From NCBI GenBank assembly GCA_023410715.1, contig JAEYPN010000024.1, positions 3,897 to 67,896 on the forward strand: DNA of 64,000 nucleotides. Direction: 5' to 3'. The position numbers and the translations under genes are program-made. Position 1 is the first letter of the stretch, and each line of letters opens with the position of its first letter. Below the pieces are notes generated by a model. The model saw only the letters and a program-made list of their open reading frames with translations, did no database searches and had not been told where the DNA came from. The DNA comes from Bacillota bacterium (lineage in GTDB: Bacteria; Bacillota_I; Bacilli_A; Izemoplasmatales; UBA1188). Shown here in pieces: positions 7,916 through 16,223 of the stretch.

Positions 7916-8596
7916 CTATTTTTTCACTAATTTGCTTAATGCATCTTTAGCAGCATTGTGCTCCGCTTCTTTTTTTGATTTCCCTTCACCTTTACCAAAA
8001 GTAATATTATCATCTAAAATTACTTTCACGACAAATAATTTGTCATGTGAAGGCCCAGTTTCCGAGATAATCTGATATTCTAATGTTCTTTTATCAGACT
8101 GAACTAATTCTTGTAACTGTGATTTATAATCGATAACCTCATCATTGCTAAAATTTAAATTAGGATAAGCAATTTTTCTTAAAATACTTTCACAATAATT
8201 AATTCCTAAATCAATAAATACAGCCCCAATAAATGCTTCAAATGTATCAGCTAATATTGCATTTCTTGATCTCGCGCCGCTTTTTTCTTCACCTTTACCT
8301 AAGAAAAGGTAGTCTCCAAGATTAAAAACACGCGCATATGAAGCAAGGGAAGCTTCGCAAACTGCTTGGGCTCTTCTTTTAGTTAATTCCCCTTCTTGTA
8401 AATTAGGAAAATGTAAATATAAATATTTCCCAACCAAAAGATCCACAACCGCATCACCAACAAATTCTAATCTTTCATTGCTATAACTTAACCCGTTTTC
8501 ATTTGAAAACGAAGAGTGTGTTAAGCATTCTAATAGTAATTGTTGATTGTTTAATTTTATATTAAAATATGCCTCTAATTCATTTGGCTTTTTCAT
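7916..8596 (-). CDS. rnc: Ribonuclease III
   Basis: A 226-residue double-strand-specific endoribonuclease for rRNA and mRNA processing. The signature NERLEFVGDAVVD is at about residues 40-52, and the second acidic site is in ADTFEAFIGAVF (about 116-127). A double-stranded RNA-binding domain occupies residues 155-224 (DYKSQLQELVQ ... GEGKSKKEAEHNAAKDAL). It is complete. In Bacillus rnc is followed by smc and preceded by acpP; here it lies downstream of recG without either, with its own promoter. Confidence 0.97.
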   Translation of the reverse strand: MKKPNELEAYFNIKLNNQQLLLECLTHSSFSNENGLSYSNERLEFVGDAVVDLLVGKYLYLHFPNLQEGELTKRRAQAVCEASLASYARVFNLGDYLFLGKGEEKSGARSRNAILADTFEAFIGAVFIDLGINYCESILRKIAYPNLNFSNDEVIDYKSQLQELVQSDKRTLEYQIISETGPSHDKLFVVKVILDDNITFGKGEGKSKKEAEHNAAKDALSKLVKK

Positions 8597-8627
8597 TTTA
8601 TCACCACATTCATATATTATTTACTTT

Positions 8628-8655
8628 ATTCTACCATAATAAAATTAAAAATCAA
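8628..8655 (-). promoter_or_regulatory. Candidate promoter of rnc
   Basis: Minus-strand -35 TTGATT (8650-8655), 16-base spacer, -10 TAGAAT (8628-8633), ending 32 bases before the start codon. SD is GTGGTGAT. Confidence 0.5.
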
Positions 8656-8775
8656 ATATAATCATTGAATTATCATATAATATATAAAAATTCCTTTATT
8701 ACCTAATTATTATGGAAAAATATGGATTTATCTAGATTTTATTAATTATATTTTATTATAAAGGCATATTTATTT

Positions 8776-10755
8776 TTAATCCAAACTTTCTTCTTTTAAG
8801 GCCTTATTTGTATATTTAATCAAGAATTCATACTCCCTATTATTTGAACTTACAATTTCGCTTGCATCAATTAATGCGGCATCCAAAATATTTTTATCTT
8901 TAATTAACGAAGCATATTTAAAATTAGGTATTCCTGATTGATTCTTGCCTAAAAGATCACCAGGACCACGAAGTTCTAAGTCTGCTTCTGCAATTAAAAA
9001 GCCATCAGTTGTTTCTTCTAAGACATTTAATCGTTCACTCACATAAACTTCATCCGTAATTAAGAAACAAAAACTTTGCATATCGCAACGGCCAACCCTG
9101 CCACGCAACTGATGAAGTTGTGATAAACCAAAGCGGTTAGCATCTAAAATAATGATAACTGTAGCATTTTCAATATTTACTCCAACTTCAATAACAGTAG
9201 TTGAAACTAAAATATTAATATTATTATTATAAAAATCTTCTAAGACTTTTGCTTTTTCATTTAAGTCCATTTTACCATGAAGGTATGAAACATTAAAGTC
9301 TTTATAATAGGTTTTCAATTCATCATATGTATTATAAACACTAGCTGAGTCACTTTCGTCCTCAATCATTGGGGTTACAACATAAATCTGGTGTTTCAGT
9401 TTTAATTCCTCTAAAACAAATTCTTTTACTTTATCATAATCTTTATAAGGATAAGCTTTAGTAATAACTTTCTTTCGCCCTCTTGGCATCGTATGAATTG
9501 TTGAAACATCCATATCCCCAAAAATAGAAATTGCAAGTGTTCTTGGAATTGGGGTCGCTGACATGAATAAAACATCAGGATTATTTCCTTTTTCTCTCAA
9601 GCTCTTTCTTTGCTCCACACCAAAACGATGTTGCTCATCTGTAATGATTAATGAAAGATTTTTAAATTCCACATCATCGCTAATTAATGAATGGGTCCCT
9701 ATTATAATATCTATCTTACCATTTTTAAGTTTCTCTTTAATTTCTTTTTTATCTTTAGCTTTGGTCGATGAAGACAAATAAGCAATTTCAACATTAAACA
9801 TCCTAAGCGCTGATAAAAATGTTTGATAATGTTGCATCGCTAAGATCTCTGTAGGAGCCATAAGTGCTACTTGAGATGAAGCCGTAACCGCTGCAAAAGA
9901 TGCTAAAATAGCTACTACTGTCTTTCCACTTCCAACATCACCTTGAAGCAAACGATTCATTCGTTTATTACTTCTTAAATCATTAAAAATATCGTTTGTA
10001 GATTTTTTTTGATCATCTGTTAATTCAAAAGGAAACGAATCAATTAAAAGTTTAATTAAACTTAAATCATATTTTTTTGGTTCCTTTTTTAAATTTTGAT
10101 TTCTATATTTAATCATTTGAATCTTAAGTTCAAATTTCAATAATTCTTCATATTTATTCTTTCTTAAGACCTGATTATAGTCACTCATATCTTTAGGATT
10201 ATGGGCCAAAAAATATTGAGTCTTTCGATCAATTAAATGATATTTATTTAAAAGAGATTTAGGAAGAAATTCATTATATATCTCATTTTGATTTAATATT
10301 TCTAGAGCAATCTTTTGGAAAATGCGATTGCCAATTCCTTCAATTGGATAAATTGGTTCAATTCCTTCTTTATATGTATCAATTGGATATACTTTAGAAG
10401 CTACAAATGTTCGATATTTCTTTTCATATTTACCAATTAGCACAACTTCCTTACCAATTTCAATAAACTTGGTAATATAGACTAAATTAAAACAATTAAC
10501 TTTAATATTTTTATTTTCAACTAAAGCTAGAAATGTGACCATTTTAACATTATTTTTTAAATTAACAATTGAAGCTTCCTCAGTAACAACTCCCTTAACA
10601 TTAAGAATGCCCTGGTCTTCTAAAGAGGAAATTTTAAATGTTTCATAAGAAACAGGAAGTGTATTTAATACATCTTTAGTCGTAAATATATTATTTTCAT
10701 GTAATTTTTTTAAAACATTGGGTCCCACGCCTTTTATTTTACTTAACTCAATCAT
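8776..10755 (-). CDS. recG: ATP-dependent DNA helicase RecG
   Basis: A 659-residue branch-migrating helicase that regresses stalled forks and processes Holliday junctions. The order is the N-terminal wedge/OB domain (about 1-230), then the helicase core: Walker A QGDVGSGKT, DEQHRFGVEQR (motif II is DEQH), MSATPIPRTL (motif III), and QLRGRVGR (motif VI). The length is close to the usual 680. It follows fakA, as in other Firmicutes, where it sits between yloV/sda and the fatty-acid genes; those fatty-acid genes are absent here. Confidence 0.97.
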   Translation of the reverse strand: MIELSKIKGVGPNVLKKLHENNIFTTKDVLNTLPVSYETFKISSLEDQGILNVKGVVTEEASIVNLKNNVKMVTFLALVENKNIKVNCFNLVYITKFIEIGKEVVLIGKYEKKYRTFVASKVYPIDTYKEGIEPIYPIEGIGNRIFQKIALEILNQNEIYNEFLPKSLLNKYHLIDRKTQYFLAHNPKDMSDYNQVLRKNKYEELLKFELKIQMIKYRNQNLKKEPKKYDLSLIKLLIDSFPFELTDDQKKSTNDIFNDLRSNKRMNRLLQGDVGSGKTVVAILASFAAVTASSQVALMAPTEILAMQHYQTFLSALRMFNVEIAYLSSSTKAKDKKEIKEKLKNGKIDIIIGTHSLISDDVEFKNLSLIITDEQHRFGVEQRKSLREKGNNPDVLFMSATPIPRTLAISIFGDMDVSTIHTMPRGRKKVITKAYPYKDYDKVKEFVLEELKLKHQIYVVTPMIEDESDSASVYNTYDELKTYYKDFNVSYLHGKMDLNEKAKVLEDFYNNNINILVSTTVIEVGVNIENATVIIILDANRFGLSQLHQLRGRVGRCDMQSFCFLITDEVYVSERLNVLEETTDGFLIAEADLELRGPGDLLGKNQSGIPNFKYASLIKDKNILDAALIDASEIVSSNNREYEFLIKYTNKALKEESLD

Positions 10756-10828
10756 GATGTAATAAATTCACCTCTTCTCTTATTATTTTTTAGTAATAAA
10801 GTATTTATATATATTATAGCATATAAAA

Positions 10829-10855
10829 GAAAAAAGAACTCAGCCGAGTTCTTTC
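10829..10855 (-). terminator. Terminator after fakA
   Basis: Minus-strand perfect stem AAGAACTC-GGCT-GAGTTCTT followed by a T tract. Confidence 0.8.
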
Positions 10856-10868
10856 TAAATTTTCTTCT

Positions 10869-12533
10869 TTATTCAACTGCTAAAATATATGAATATAATT
10901 CTTGTTCACCAGCAATAGCTTCAATTTCAATATTAAACTCTTCTTCAGCAAAGCTAATAACTTTTTCTAATTCATCTTGGTCAACATGAGCGCCATACAT
11001 AATTGTCACAATTTCATCATCTTCATTAATAATTGACGCTAACAATTCTTTAACAGTTTCTAAACGGTCTTTATTATTTCCAACAATATCACCATTTAAT
11101 ATTGCTATATAATCATCTTTCTTTATATCTAGGCTATCTGTTTTAGTATCTCTTATAGCATAAGTAACCTCACCAGTTTTAACATGCTTAATATGTTCGC
11201 TCATTTCATCCAGATTTTCTTCTAGTGAATTAGTCACATCAAACATCATTAAAGAAGCATATCCTTGAGATATGGTCTTAGCTGGTAAAACACTAACCTT
11301 TTTATCTTCTATTAATTTAGCAGCAGTTTGAGCGCTTAAGAACACATTTTTATTATTAGGGATAATAATGATGTTTTCAGCATTAACGGCTTCGCAGGCA
11401 TTAACAAACTCTTCAGTAGCTGGATTCATCGTCTGGCCACCTTCAATTATATAGTCGCAACCCATTTCAATAAACGTATCTTTTAACCCTGTACCATTTA
11501 CAACGGCAATAATTCCATATTTTTTCTTAGGTTCAGCTATTTTCCCATGATCATGACCGCAATTACAGTCATCATCATTTTGTTCTTGGTGTAATACTAC
11601 TTCCGTATGTTGTAAAGTCATATTCTCAATTTTTATGTTAGCAAACGAACCATTCATTTGGGCTAAGTTTAAAACATCACCTGGTTGCATTGTATGAATA
11701 TGAACTTTTAAAATTGAGTCATCTTGAACAACAACCAAAGAATTACCAAGTTTAGAAATCATAGTAACAAAATTATCTTTTTCAAAAGTATGAAAATCTG
11801 TTAATTGCATAATAAATTCTGTACAATATCCATAATCAGTATCAGAGTCTGTTATAAAGTTTGCGGCTGCTGTTGATTGGTATGGGTTCCCGGCATTAGT
11901 ATCTTTATAGAATACACCATTTAAAGCGTCAACCATTCCGCTTACGATCTCTAAGTATCCTGCTCCACCTGAGTCTACAACACCAACCTGTTTTAAAATA
12001 GGCAATAAATCAGGTGTTCTTTCAAGTGATAAACGAATTTCCTTAATATACTCATTAAAAAGTTTTTCAACGCTCATATCATCTTTCACTAAAGCATTTA
12101 TATAGTTAGCTGAGTCTTTAGCAACTGTTAAAATTGTTCCTTCAACAGGGTTCATAACTGCTGAATAAGCTTGTTCATATCCTGAGATAAGAGCTTTAGC
12201 AAATTGTGAGCATGTAGCTTCTTTTAATCCAGCAAGTCCCTTTGCTAGGCCACTAAATAATTGAGATAAAATTACTCCAGAGTTTCCTCTTGCTCCCATA
12301 AGTAATCCGCGAGCTAGTGTTTTTGCTACGCTTCCTAATGGTTCATTATCATCTAACTTTTGAATTTCTTTAGCTCCTGAAGACATTGTCGCTGACATAT
12401 TGCTTCCTGTATCACCATCTGGAACGGGGAATACATTTAAATCATCTATTTTTTTACTATTATTTCGTAAGTTAATTGCGCCATTTATTACTAAACTTTT
12501 AAAAAGCTTACCATCAATTACATTGTTTTTCAT
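10869..12533 (-). CDS. fakA: Fatty acid kinase FakA (YloV, DhaL domain)
   Basis: A 554-residue ATP-binding subunit of fatty acid kinase. With a FakB carrier it phosphorylates exogenous fatty acids for membrane lipid synthesis. The N-terminal DhaL domain (about 1-200) has FPVPDGDTGSNM, MGARGNSGVILSQL and VVDSGGAGYLE, the nucleotide- and Mg-binding motifs. A middle domain and a C-terminal EDD-like domain follow. No fakB is in the window. An inter-domain linker near residue 320 holds a Cys/His cluster (CNCGHDHG). The SD GGAGG is well placed. The order fakA-rpmB divergent is typical of Firmicutes. Confidence 0.93.
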   Translation of the reverse strand: MKNNVIDGKLFKSLVINGAINLRNNSKKIDDLNVFPVPDGDTGSNMSATMSSGAKEIQKLDDNEPLGSVAKTLARGLLMGARGNSGVILSQLFSGLAKGLAGLKEATCSQFAKALISGYEQAYSAVMNPVEGTILTVAKDSANYINALVKDDMSVEKLFNEYIKEIRLSLERTPDLLPILKQVGVVDSGGAGYLEIVSGMVDALNGVFYKDTNAGNPYQSTAAANFITDSDTDYGYCTEFIMQLTDFHTFEKDNFVTMISKLGNSLVVVQDDSILKVHIHTMQPGDVLNLAQMNGSFANIKIENMTLQHTEVVLHQEQNDDDCNCGHDHGKIAEPKKKYGIIAVVNGTGLKDTFIEMGCDYIIEGGQTMNPATEEFVNACEAVNAENIIIIPNNKNVFLSAQTAAKLIEDKKVSVLPAKTISQGYASLMMFDVTNSLEENLDEMSEHIKHVKTGEVTYAIRDTKTDSLDIKKDDYIAILNGDIVGNNKDRLETVKELLASIINEDDEIVTIMYGAHVDQDELEKVISFAEEEFNIEIEAIAGEQELYSYILAVE

Positions 12534-12555
12534 ATTTCCTCCATATATAAATTGT

Positions 12556-12617
12556 GTTCAATGAACGTGAAAAAATTCACAAAAAATCCACAACACAATA
12601 ATATTAACACATTGTGT
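12556..12617. repeat. Three tandem palindromes in the fakA leader and promoter
   Basis: GTTCAATGAAC (12556-12566), GTGAAAAAATTCAC (12567-12580) and ACACATTGTGT (12607-12617) are three different near-perfect palindromes. The first two abut in the 5' leader; the third lies inside the -35/-10 spacer. They look like regulator sites or leader hairpins. Confidence 0.55.
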
Positions 12618-12629
12618 AAAAAAATGCAA
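12601..12629 (-). promoter_or_regulatory. Promoter of fakA
   Basis: Minus-strand -35 TTGCAT (12624-12629), 17-base spacer, -10 TAATAT (12601-12606). The spacer contains the palindrome ACACATTGTGT. Confidence 0.6.
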
Positions 12630-12714
12630 GTTTTTATTAATATGCCTTAATTTTGTTAAACTTTCATTTATAATATAACAAATATTCTTTACTTAAAAAA
12701 AAGCAAAAAAAATG

Positions 12715-12743
12715 TTGCTTTTATAATTTGTTTATGTTACAAT
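12715..12743 (+). promoter_or_regulatory. Promoter of rpmB
   Basis: -35 TTGCTT (12715-12720), 17-base spacer, -10 TACAAT (12738-12743). Confidence 0.7.
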
Positions 12744-12782
12744 AGTAAATGCTGAAAAACTTTAGAGAAATGGAGTGATAGT

Positions 12783-12974
12783 ATGTCAAAACAATGCGCA
12801 ATCACTGGAAAAAAATTCATGTCAGGTAATAAACGTTCACACTCGTTACGTGCAACAAGACGCGTATGGAAAGCTAATTTGCAAAAAATTCGTATTGTCA
12901 ACGAAAAAGGTGAAGTTGAGAGAGTATACGTTTCTGCTAGAGCTTTAAAAAAAGGCAATGTAACCAGAGCATAA
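12783..12974 (+). CDS. rpmB: 50S ribosomal protein L28
   Basis: A 63-residue basic protein of the large ribosomal subunit. SKQCAITGKKFMSGNKRSH and the core RRVWKANLQKIRI are typical L28. Only one Cys is present, so this is a zinc-free form. TGGAGTGAT serves as SD. It is monocistronic with a strong promoter at 12715-12743 and two terminators downstream, and it is divergent from fakA, as in Bacillus. Confidence 0.97.
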   Translation: MSKQCAITGKKFMSGNKRSHSLRATRRVWKANLQKIRIVNEKGEVERVYVSARALKKGNVTRA

Positions 12975-12987
12975 TTTACCGATAATT

Positions 12988-13008
12988 AACCACATATGTG
13001 GTTTTTTT
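12988..13008 (+). terminator. First terminator after rpmB
   Basis: Stem AACCAC-ATAT-GTGGTT followed by a run of Ts. Confidence 0.85.
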
Positions 13009-13034
13009 ATTATTTAAAAACATGTTAATTTTAT

Positions 13035-13061
13035 AAGGGTACTAATCTAGTACCCTTTTTT
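13035..13061 (+). terminator. Second hairpin terminator after rpmB
   Basis: Perfect stem AAGGGTACTA/TAGTACCCTT with three-base loop and TTTT tract, 27 bases beyond the first terminator. Confidence 0.8.
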
Positions 13062-13078
13062 ATGCTTTATTTATACAA

Positions 13079-13118
13079 AAAACTCTAAGAAATTTATATT
13101 TTAAATCTCTTAGAGTTT
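13079..13118 (-). terminator. Terminator after the HtrA lipoprotein gene
   Basis: Minus-strand stem AACTCTAAGA(G)ATTT paired with AAATTTCTTAGAGTT, then Ts. It ends the minus-strand gene and faces the rpmB terminators. Confidence 0.75.
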
Positions 13119-13125
13119 ATTTTTT

Positions 13126-14364
13126 TTATTTAGGTGATTTTTTTAATAAAACATCAAATTGTATTTCTGCACCATTACGTAACACTGTCATTACAATAGT
13201 ATTTCCTGTTCGATATTTTGAGAAAAAGCTAATAAATGAATTAGTGTTCTCAATTGTATAGTCATCAATTTTAATAATAATGTCGCCAGGCAAAACTTTA
13301 CCATCACAACTCGAATTTGCCATAACACTTTGAACATAGAATCCCTTTTTAACACTACTTGGAATTGCAAGTGTTCCAGCTGGAGTTGTAGAAATATCGA
13401 CAAATGTAATTCCTAGTGTTGGCTTACCATTATATGATCCTGTTTCTTCAATCTCATAGATTACATCCTTAACAAGATTAATTGGTATAGAAAAACCCAT
13501 ACCTTCTATATCAGTCGCTGCGTATTTTATAACATTTACTCCAACGACTTTACCATCAAGATCAACTAAAGCTCCACCACTGTTTCCTGGGTTAATTGCT
13601 GCATCATGTTGAATGTATGGTACAAACATATCTCTTACATCATCTGAATCGACATCGATATATCTTTTTAATCCTGAAATCATTCCAAATGTTACTGAAC
13701 TAAAGAAGTTGGTTCCCTTAGGATTACCGACAGCTAGTACGAATTCACCAATATTTAAGTCTTCAGAATCCCCTAAGGTAGCTACATCAAACGTTCTAGT
13801 TGAGGTAAATTTTAAAACAGCAATGTCTACAAGTTCATCCGATCCTATTAGTTCTAGATCTAAGTATGTCTCGTCCTTAAAATTCACCTGGAAGTAATTT
13901 CCTTCATCAATAACATGATGATTAGTAAATAAGTAATAAACATTACCAGCTTTTTTATAAATAACTCCTGAACCTGTCGAAATACCTTTTGTTTCTCCAC
14001 TTTCAGTTTTTGTATATGTTGACACTCCCACTGAGAAGCCTAATTTATTGTTTACAACATTATAAATTGTTGACTGAATTGAATCCATTACTAATGTCTC
14101 GTCATTAGCAATTTCCTCGCGCATATCATTTAATAATTGATTATATATTTCATTATATACCTTTTCATAAATTTGACTATAAATTTCTGATACAATTTTT
14201 GATGTATCAATAGGTTCTTGTGTTGAAGATGTCTTAGCTAAAGTAAGGGTTGTTTTTTCAGTGCTTTTAGATGTTTGAAAAGTAATTTTGGGAAATGTTA
14301 GTCCACATCCAACCAGCACAAAGGTTGATACAATACAAAGTAAAAATAGTGCAATTTTTTTCAT
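13126..14364 (-). CDS. HtrA/DegP-family serine protease, predicted lipoprotein
   Basis: A 412-residue surface protease. The N-terminus MKKIALFLLCIVSTFVLVGC is a lipoprotein signal with lipobox LVGC, so it should be lipid-anchored outside the membrane. A Thr/Ser/Lys-rich linker and an amphipathic helical stretch (about 50-100) follow. The trypsin-like domain carries the full triad: His in TNHHVID, Asp in LVDIAVLKF, Ser in NPGNSGGAL. A single C-terminal PDZ domain has VLPGDIIIKIDD. I start at 14364 because GGAGG lies eight bases upstream. The family degrades or refolds damaged exported proteins. Most Firmicute HtrAs are membrane-anchored by a helix, so the lipoprotein anchor is a variant. Confidence 0.92.
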   Translation of the reverse strand: MKKIALFLLCIVSTFVLVGCGLTFPKITFQTSKSTEKTTLTLAKTSSTQEPIDTSKIVSEIYSQIYEKVYNEIYNQLLNDMREEIANDETLVMDSIQSTIYNVVNNKLGFSVGVSTYTKTESGETKGISTGSGVIYKKAGNVYYLFTNHHVIDEGNYFQVNFKDETYLDLELIGSDELVDIAVLKFTSTRTFDVATLGDSEDLNIGEFVLAVGNPKGTNFFSSVTFGMISGLKRYIDVDSDDVRDMFVPYIQHDAAINPGNSGGALVDLDGKVVGVNVIKYAATDIEGMGFSIPINLVKDVIYEIEETGSYNGKPTLGITFVDISTTPAGTLAIPSSVKKGFYVQSVMANSSCDGKVLPGDIIIKIDDYTIENTNSFISFFSKYRTGNTIVMTVLRNGAEIQFDVLLKKSPK

Positions 14365-14470
14365 TTTAAATTCCTCCATTCTTGGTAATATTATTATATG
14401 CTAATATCTATTTTTTTTCAATTTATTTCACAAATTCGTCAAATTTAATTCAATAATCATTAAAATAATA

Positions 14471-14493
14471 AAAAAAACAAAGTGTTACCTTTG
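14471..14493 (-). terminator. Terminator at the end of spoVM
   Basis: Minus-strand CAAAG-GTAACA-CTTTG followed by seven Ts. The spoVM stop codon is within the loop, so this ends the rsgA-rpe-spoVM region. Confidence 0.65.
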
Positions 14494-14571
14494 CTTTTTC
14501 TTAAACATCGATCGAAAAAATGTTACAATACCTGAAATAAACTTTGGAAGTTTTATTACATAAAAACGCAT
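14485..14571 (-). CDS. spoVM: SpoVM, spore coat-anchoring amphipathic peptide
   Basis: A 28-residue peptide, too short for usual ORF cut-offs. It starts MRFYVIKLPKF and continues ISGIVTFFRSMFKKK; Bacillus subtilis SpoVM starts MKFYTIKLPKFLGGIV and ends with a basic tail. The shared FY-IKLPKF-GIV core is diagnostic. SpoVM is an amphipathic helix that recognises the convex forespore membrane and recruits SpoIVA to start the coat. Location also fits: in Bacillus spoVM lies between rpe/thiN and rpmB, and here it is 47 bases after rpe. The SD is GGGGTTGAT. A CATATAAT box about 25 bases upstream could be a -10, possibly sigma-E-like, but the -35 is unclear. Confidence 0.9.
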   Translation of the reverse strand: MRFYVIKLPKFISGIVTFFRSMFKKKQR

Positions 14572-14618
14572 TTTTAATCAACCCCAATAAATTATATGTA
14601 ATAGCGTATATATATATA

Positions 14619-15254
14619 CTATTTTTCTAATCTATCGATTAAGTTGTTTCTATCACTTACATTAAATAAATATGATCCGCAAACAATAATATCGCAGCCA
14701 ACATTTTTTACAATTTGACTTGTTTCTTCATTAATGCCACCATCACAACTAATTAGATAGTGGTATTTTTTTTCTTTTCTTTTTTCATCTAAATATTCTA
14801 TTTTAGATACTGCGCTATTTAAAAACATTTGTCCACCAAATCCAGGTTCAACACTCATGATTAAAATTAAGTCTAAATCGTTAAGATATGGTTCTAAGAC
14901 TTTAACACTAGTATTAGGTTTTATAGATAAACCAACTTTTACGTGTTGTTTCTTAATTTCTTCAATGGCTTCTTTAACATTATCCACAGCTTCAAAGTGA
15001 ATTGTAATATAATCACTTCCAGCATTTTTAAAATCTTTTATGTATTTAAGTGGATTAGAAATCATTAAATGGGTATCAAATATTTGTGGACTAACATTTC
15101 TTAACTTCTTAATGACTGGTGCTCCAAACGTAATATTTGGTACAAAAGATCCATCCATTACATCGAGATGTAAATAGGTCGCATTAGACACTGATAAAAT
15201 CTCTTTTTCTAAATTTGCAAAATCAGCTGCTAAAATTGATGGGCTTACTTTCAT
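14619..15254 (-). CDS. rpe: Ribulose-phosphate 3-epimerase
   Basis: A 211-residue TIM-barrel enzyme interconverting ribulose 5-phosphate and xylulose 5-phosphate in the pentose phosphate pathway. SPSILAADFANLEKE, HLDVMDGSFVPNITFG, MSVEPGFGGQMF and DGGI are the metal-binding and phosphate-binding motifs, and the length is usual. Its ATG overlaps the rsgA TGA stop (ATGA), so the two are translationally coupled. spoVM follows 47 bases downstream. Confidence 0.97.
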   Translation of the reverse strand: MKVSPSILAADFANLEKEILSVSNATYLHLDVMDGSFVPNITFGAPVIKKLRNVSPQIFDTHLMISNPLKYIKDFKNAGSDYITIHFEAVDNVKEAIEEIKKQHVKVGLSIKPNTSVKVLEPYLNDLDLILIMSVEPGFGGQMFLNSAVSKIEYLDEKRKEKKYHYLISCDGGINEETSQIVKNVGCDIIVCGSYLFNVSDRNNLIDRLEK

Positions 15255-16126
15255 AATTTCCCTCCATAAATTACTTTCTTATCTTTTAATTCCTGATATA
15301 TTTTTAAATAATTATTATAACGTGATTTCAAAATATTACCATTTTCAAGTTCTTTTTTTATCTCACATTTTGGCTCATTTACGTGGTTACATCCTAAATA
15401 TTTGCATTTTTCAGCTAAAGAGATAAAATCTGGATAATAGTTTTTTAAATCTTCTTTTTCTAAATCATTAAATTCTAGTTTTGAAAAACCAGGTGTATCT
15501 GCAATTAAACCTCTTTCGTATTCAATTAGTTCAACATGTCTAGTTGTGTGTTTGCCTCTTCCTAAAGCTTTAGAAATATCGTCAGTCGCAAGTGATAGTT
15601 CTGGATTTAAAGCATTCAGTAAGCTACTTTTCCCAGCGCCTGTTTGACCAGCTAACACACTTACTTTCCCTCTTAATTCATCTTTAATTATATCTAAATT
15701 TTCTAGTGTTATTTTTGAATAGAAAAATACTTTAAAATACTTTTCATAATAAGATAGTTTTTCCTTTAAGTCATTTAATTCTGCTTCTTCAAGTAAATCA
15801 ATCTTCGTCACTATGATGATTGGCTTAATATTTTCTTTTAGAATTAGTACCAAAAAACGATCTAATAAATCAAAACTAAAAAGCGGTCTATTTGCGGCAT
15901 TTATTAAAATGGCTTGGTCCACATTAGCTATTTGTGGTCTTGTTAGATCATTCTTTCGAGAAGAAATTTTAGTAATTACATTAGGTTCAAATTCAACGTT
16001 ATCTCCAACCTTAGGGCTCAAATCCTTATACCTAAAAATGCCTAATGGTTTTAAAACATACTTTTTTAAGTCCTCTCCTAATACAGTGTAATTACCACCT
16101 ATTAATTTTATTATTTTACCAAGCAA
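15251..16126 (-). CDS. rsgA: Ribosome small-subunit GTPase RsgA (YloQ/CpgA)
   Basis: A 291-residue circularly permuted GTPase in late 30S assembly. It has an N-terminal OB domain, then NKxD-like IIVTKIDL (G4) before the P-loop AGQTGAGKSSLLNAL (G1) and DTPGFSKLEF (G3), the permuted order that defines the family. A C-terminal zinc domain has C-x4-C-x-H-x5-C (CKYLGCNHVNEPKC). The start codon is TTG with GAGGTGG close upstream. In Bacillus it follows prpC-prkC; those genes are not upstream here, where pfkA lies instead. Confidence 0.96.
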   Translation of the reverse strand: MLGKIIKLIGGNYTVLGEDLKKYVLKPLGIFRYKDLSPKVGDNVEFEPNVITKISSRKNDLTRPQIANVDQAILINAANRPLFSFDLLDRFLVLILKENIKPIIIVTKIDLLEEAELNDLKEKLSYYEKYFKVFFYSKITLENLDIIKDELRGKVSVLAGQTGAGKSSLLNALNPELSLATDDISKALGRGKHTTRHVELIEYERGLIADTPGFSKLEFNDLEKEDLKNYYPDFISLAEKCKYLGCNHVNEPKCEIKKELENGNILKSRYNNYLKIYQELKDKKVIYGGKL

Positions 16127-16193
16127 AATACCACCTCATATATATTATACAATATTATTTTAAAAATTTGCTTAAAATAATTTATAATTTAAG

Positions 16194-16223
16194 GTAAAAA
16201 AAAGGCAAAGATTCTTTGCCTTT
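16194..16223 (-). terminator. Terminator at the end of pfkA
   Basis: Minus-strand stem AAAGGCAAAG/CTTTGCCTTT with three-base loop, then seven Ts; the pfkA stop is in the stem. Confidence 0.85.

Noticed and set aside
12737..12958. Open frame antisense to rpmB
   Set aside because: It mirrors the L28 gene on the opposite strand, has no SD, and no recognisable protein sequence. L28 is the clear gene.
14571..14610. Definite sigma-E promoter for spoVM
   Set aside because: CATATAAT resembles a sigma-E -10 but the -35 region is a TA repeat that does not match well. Kept only as a possibility.
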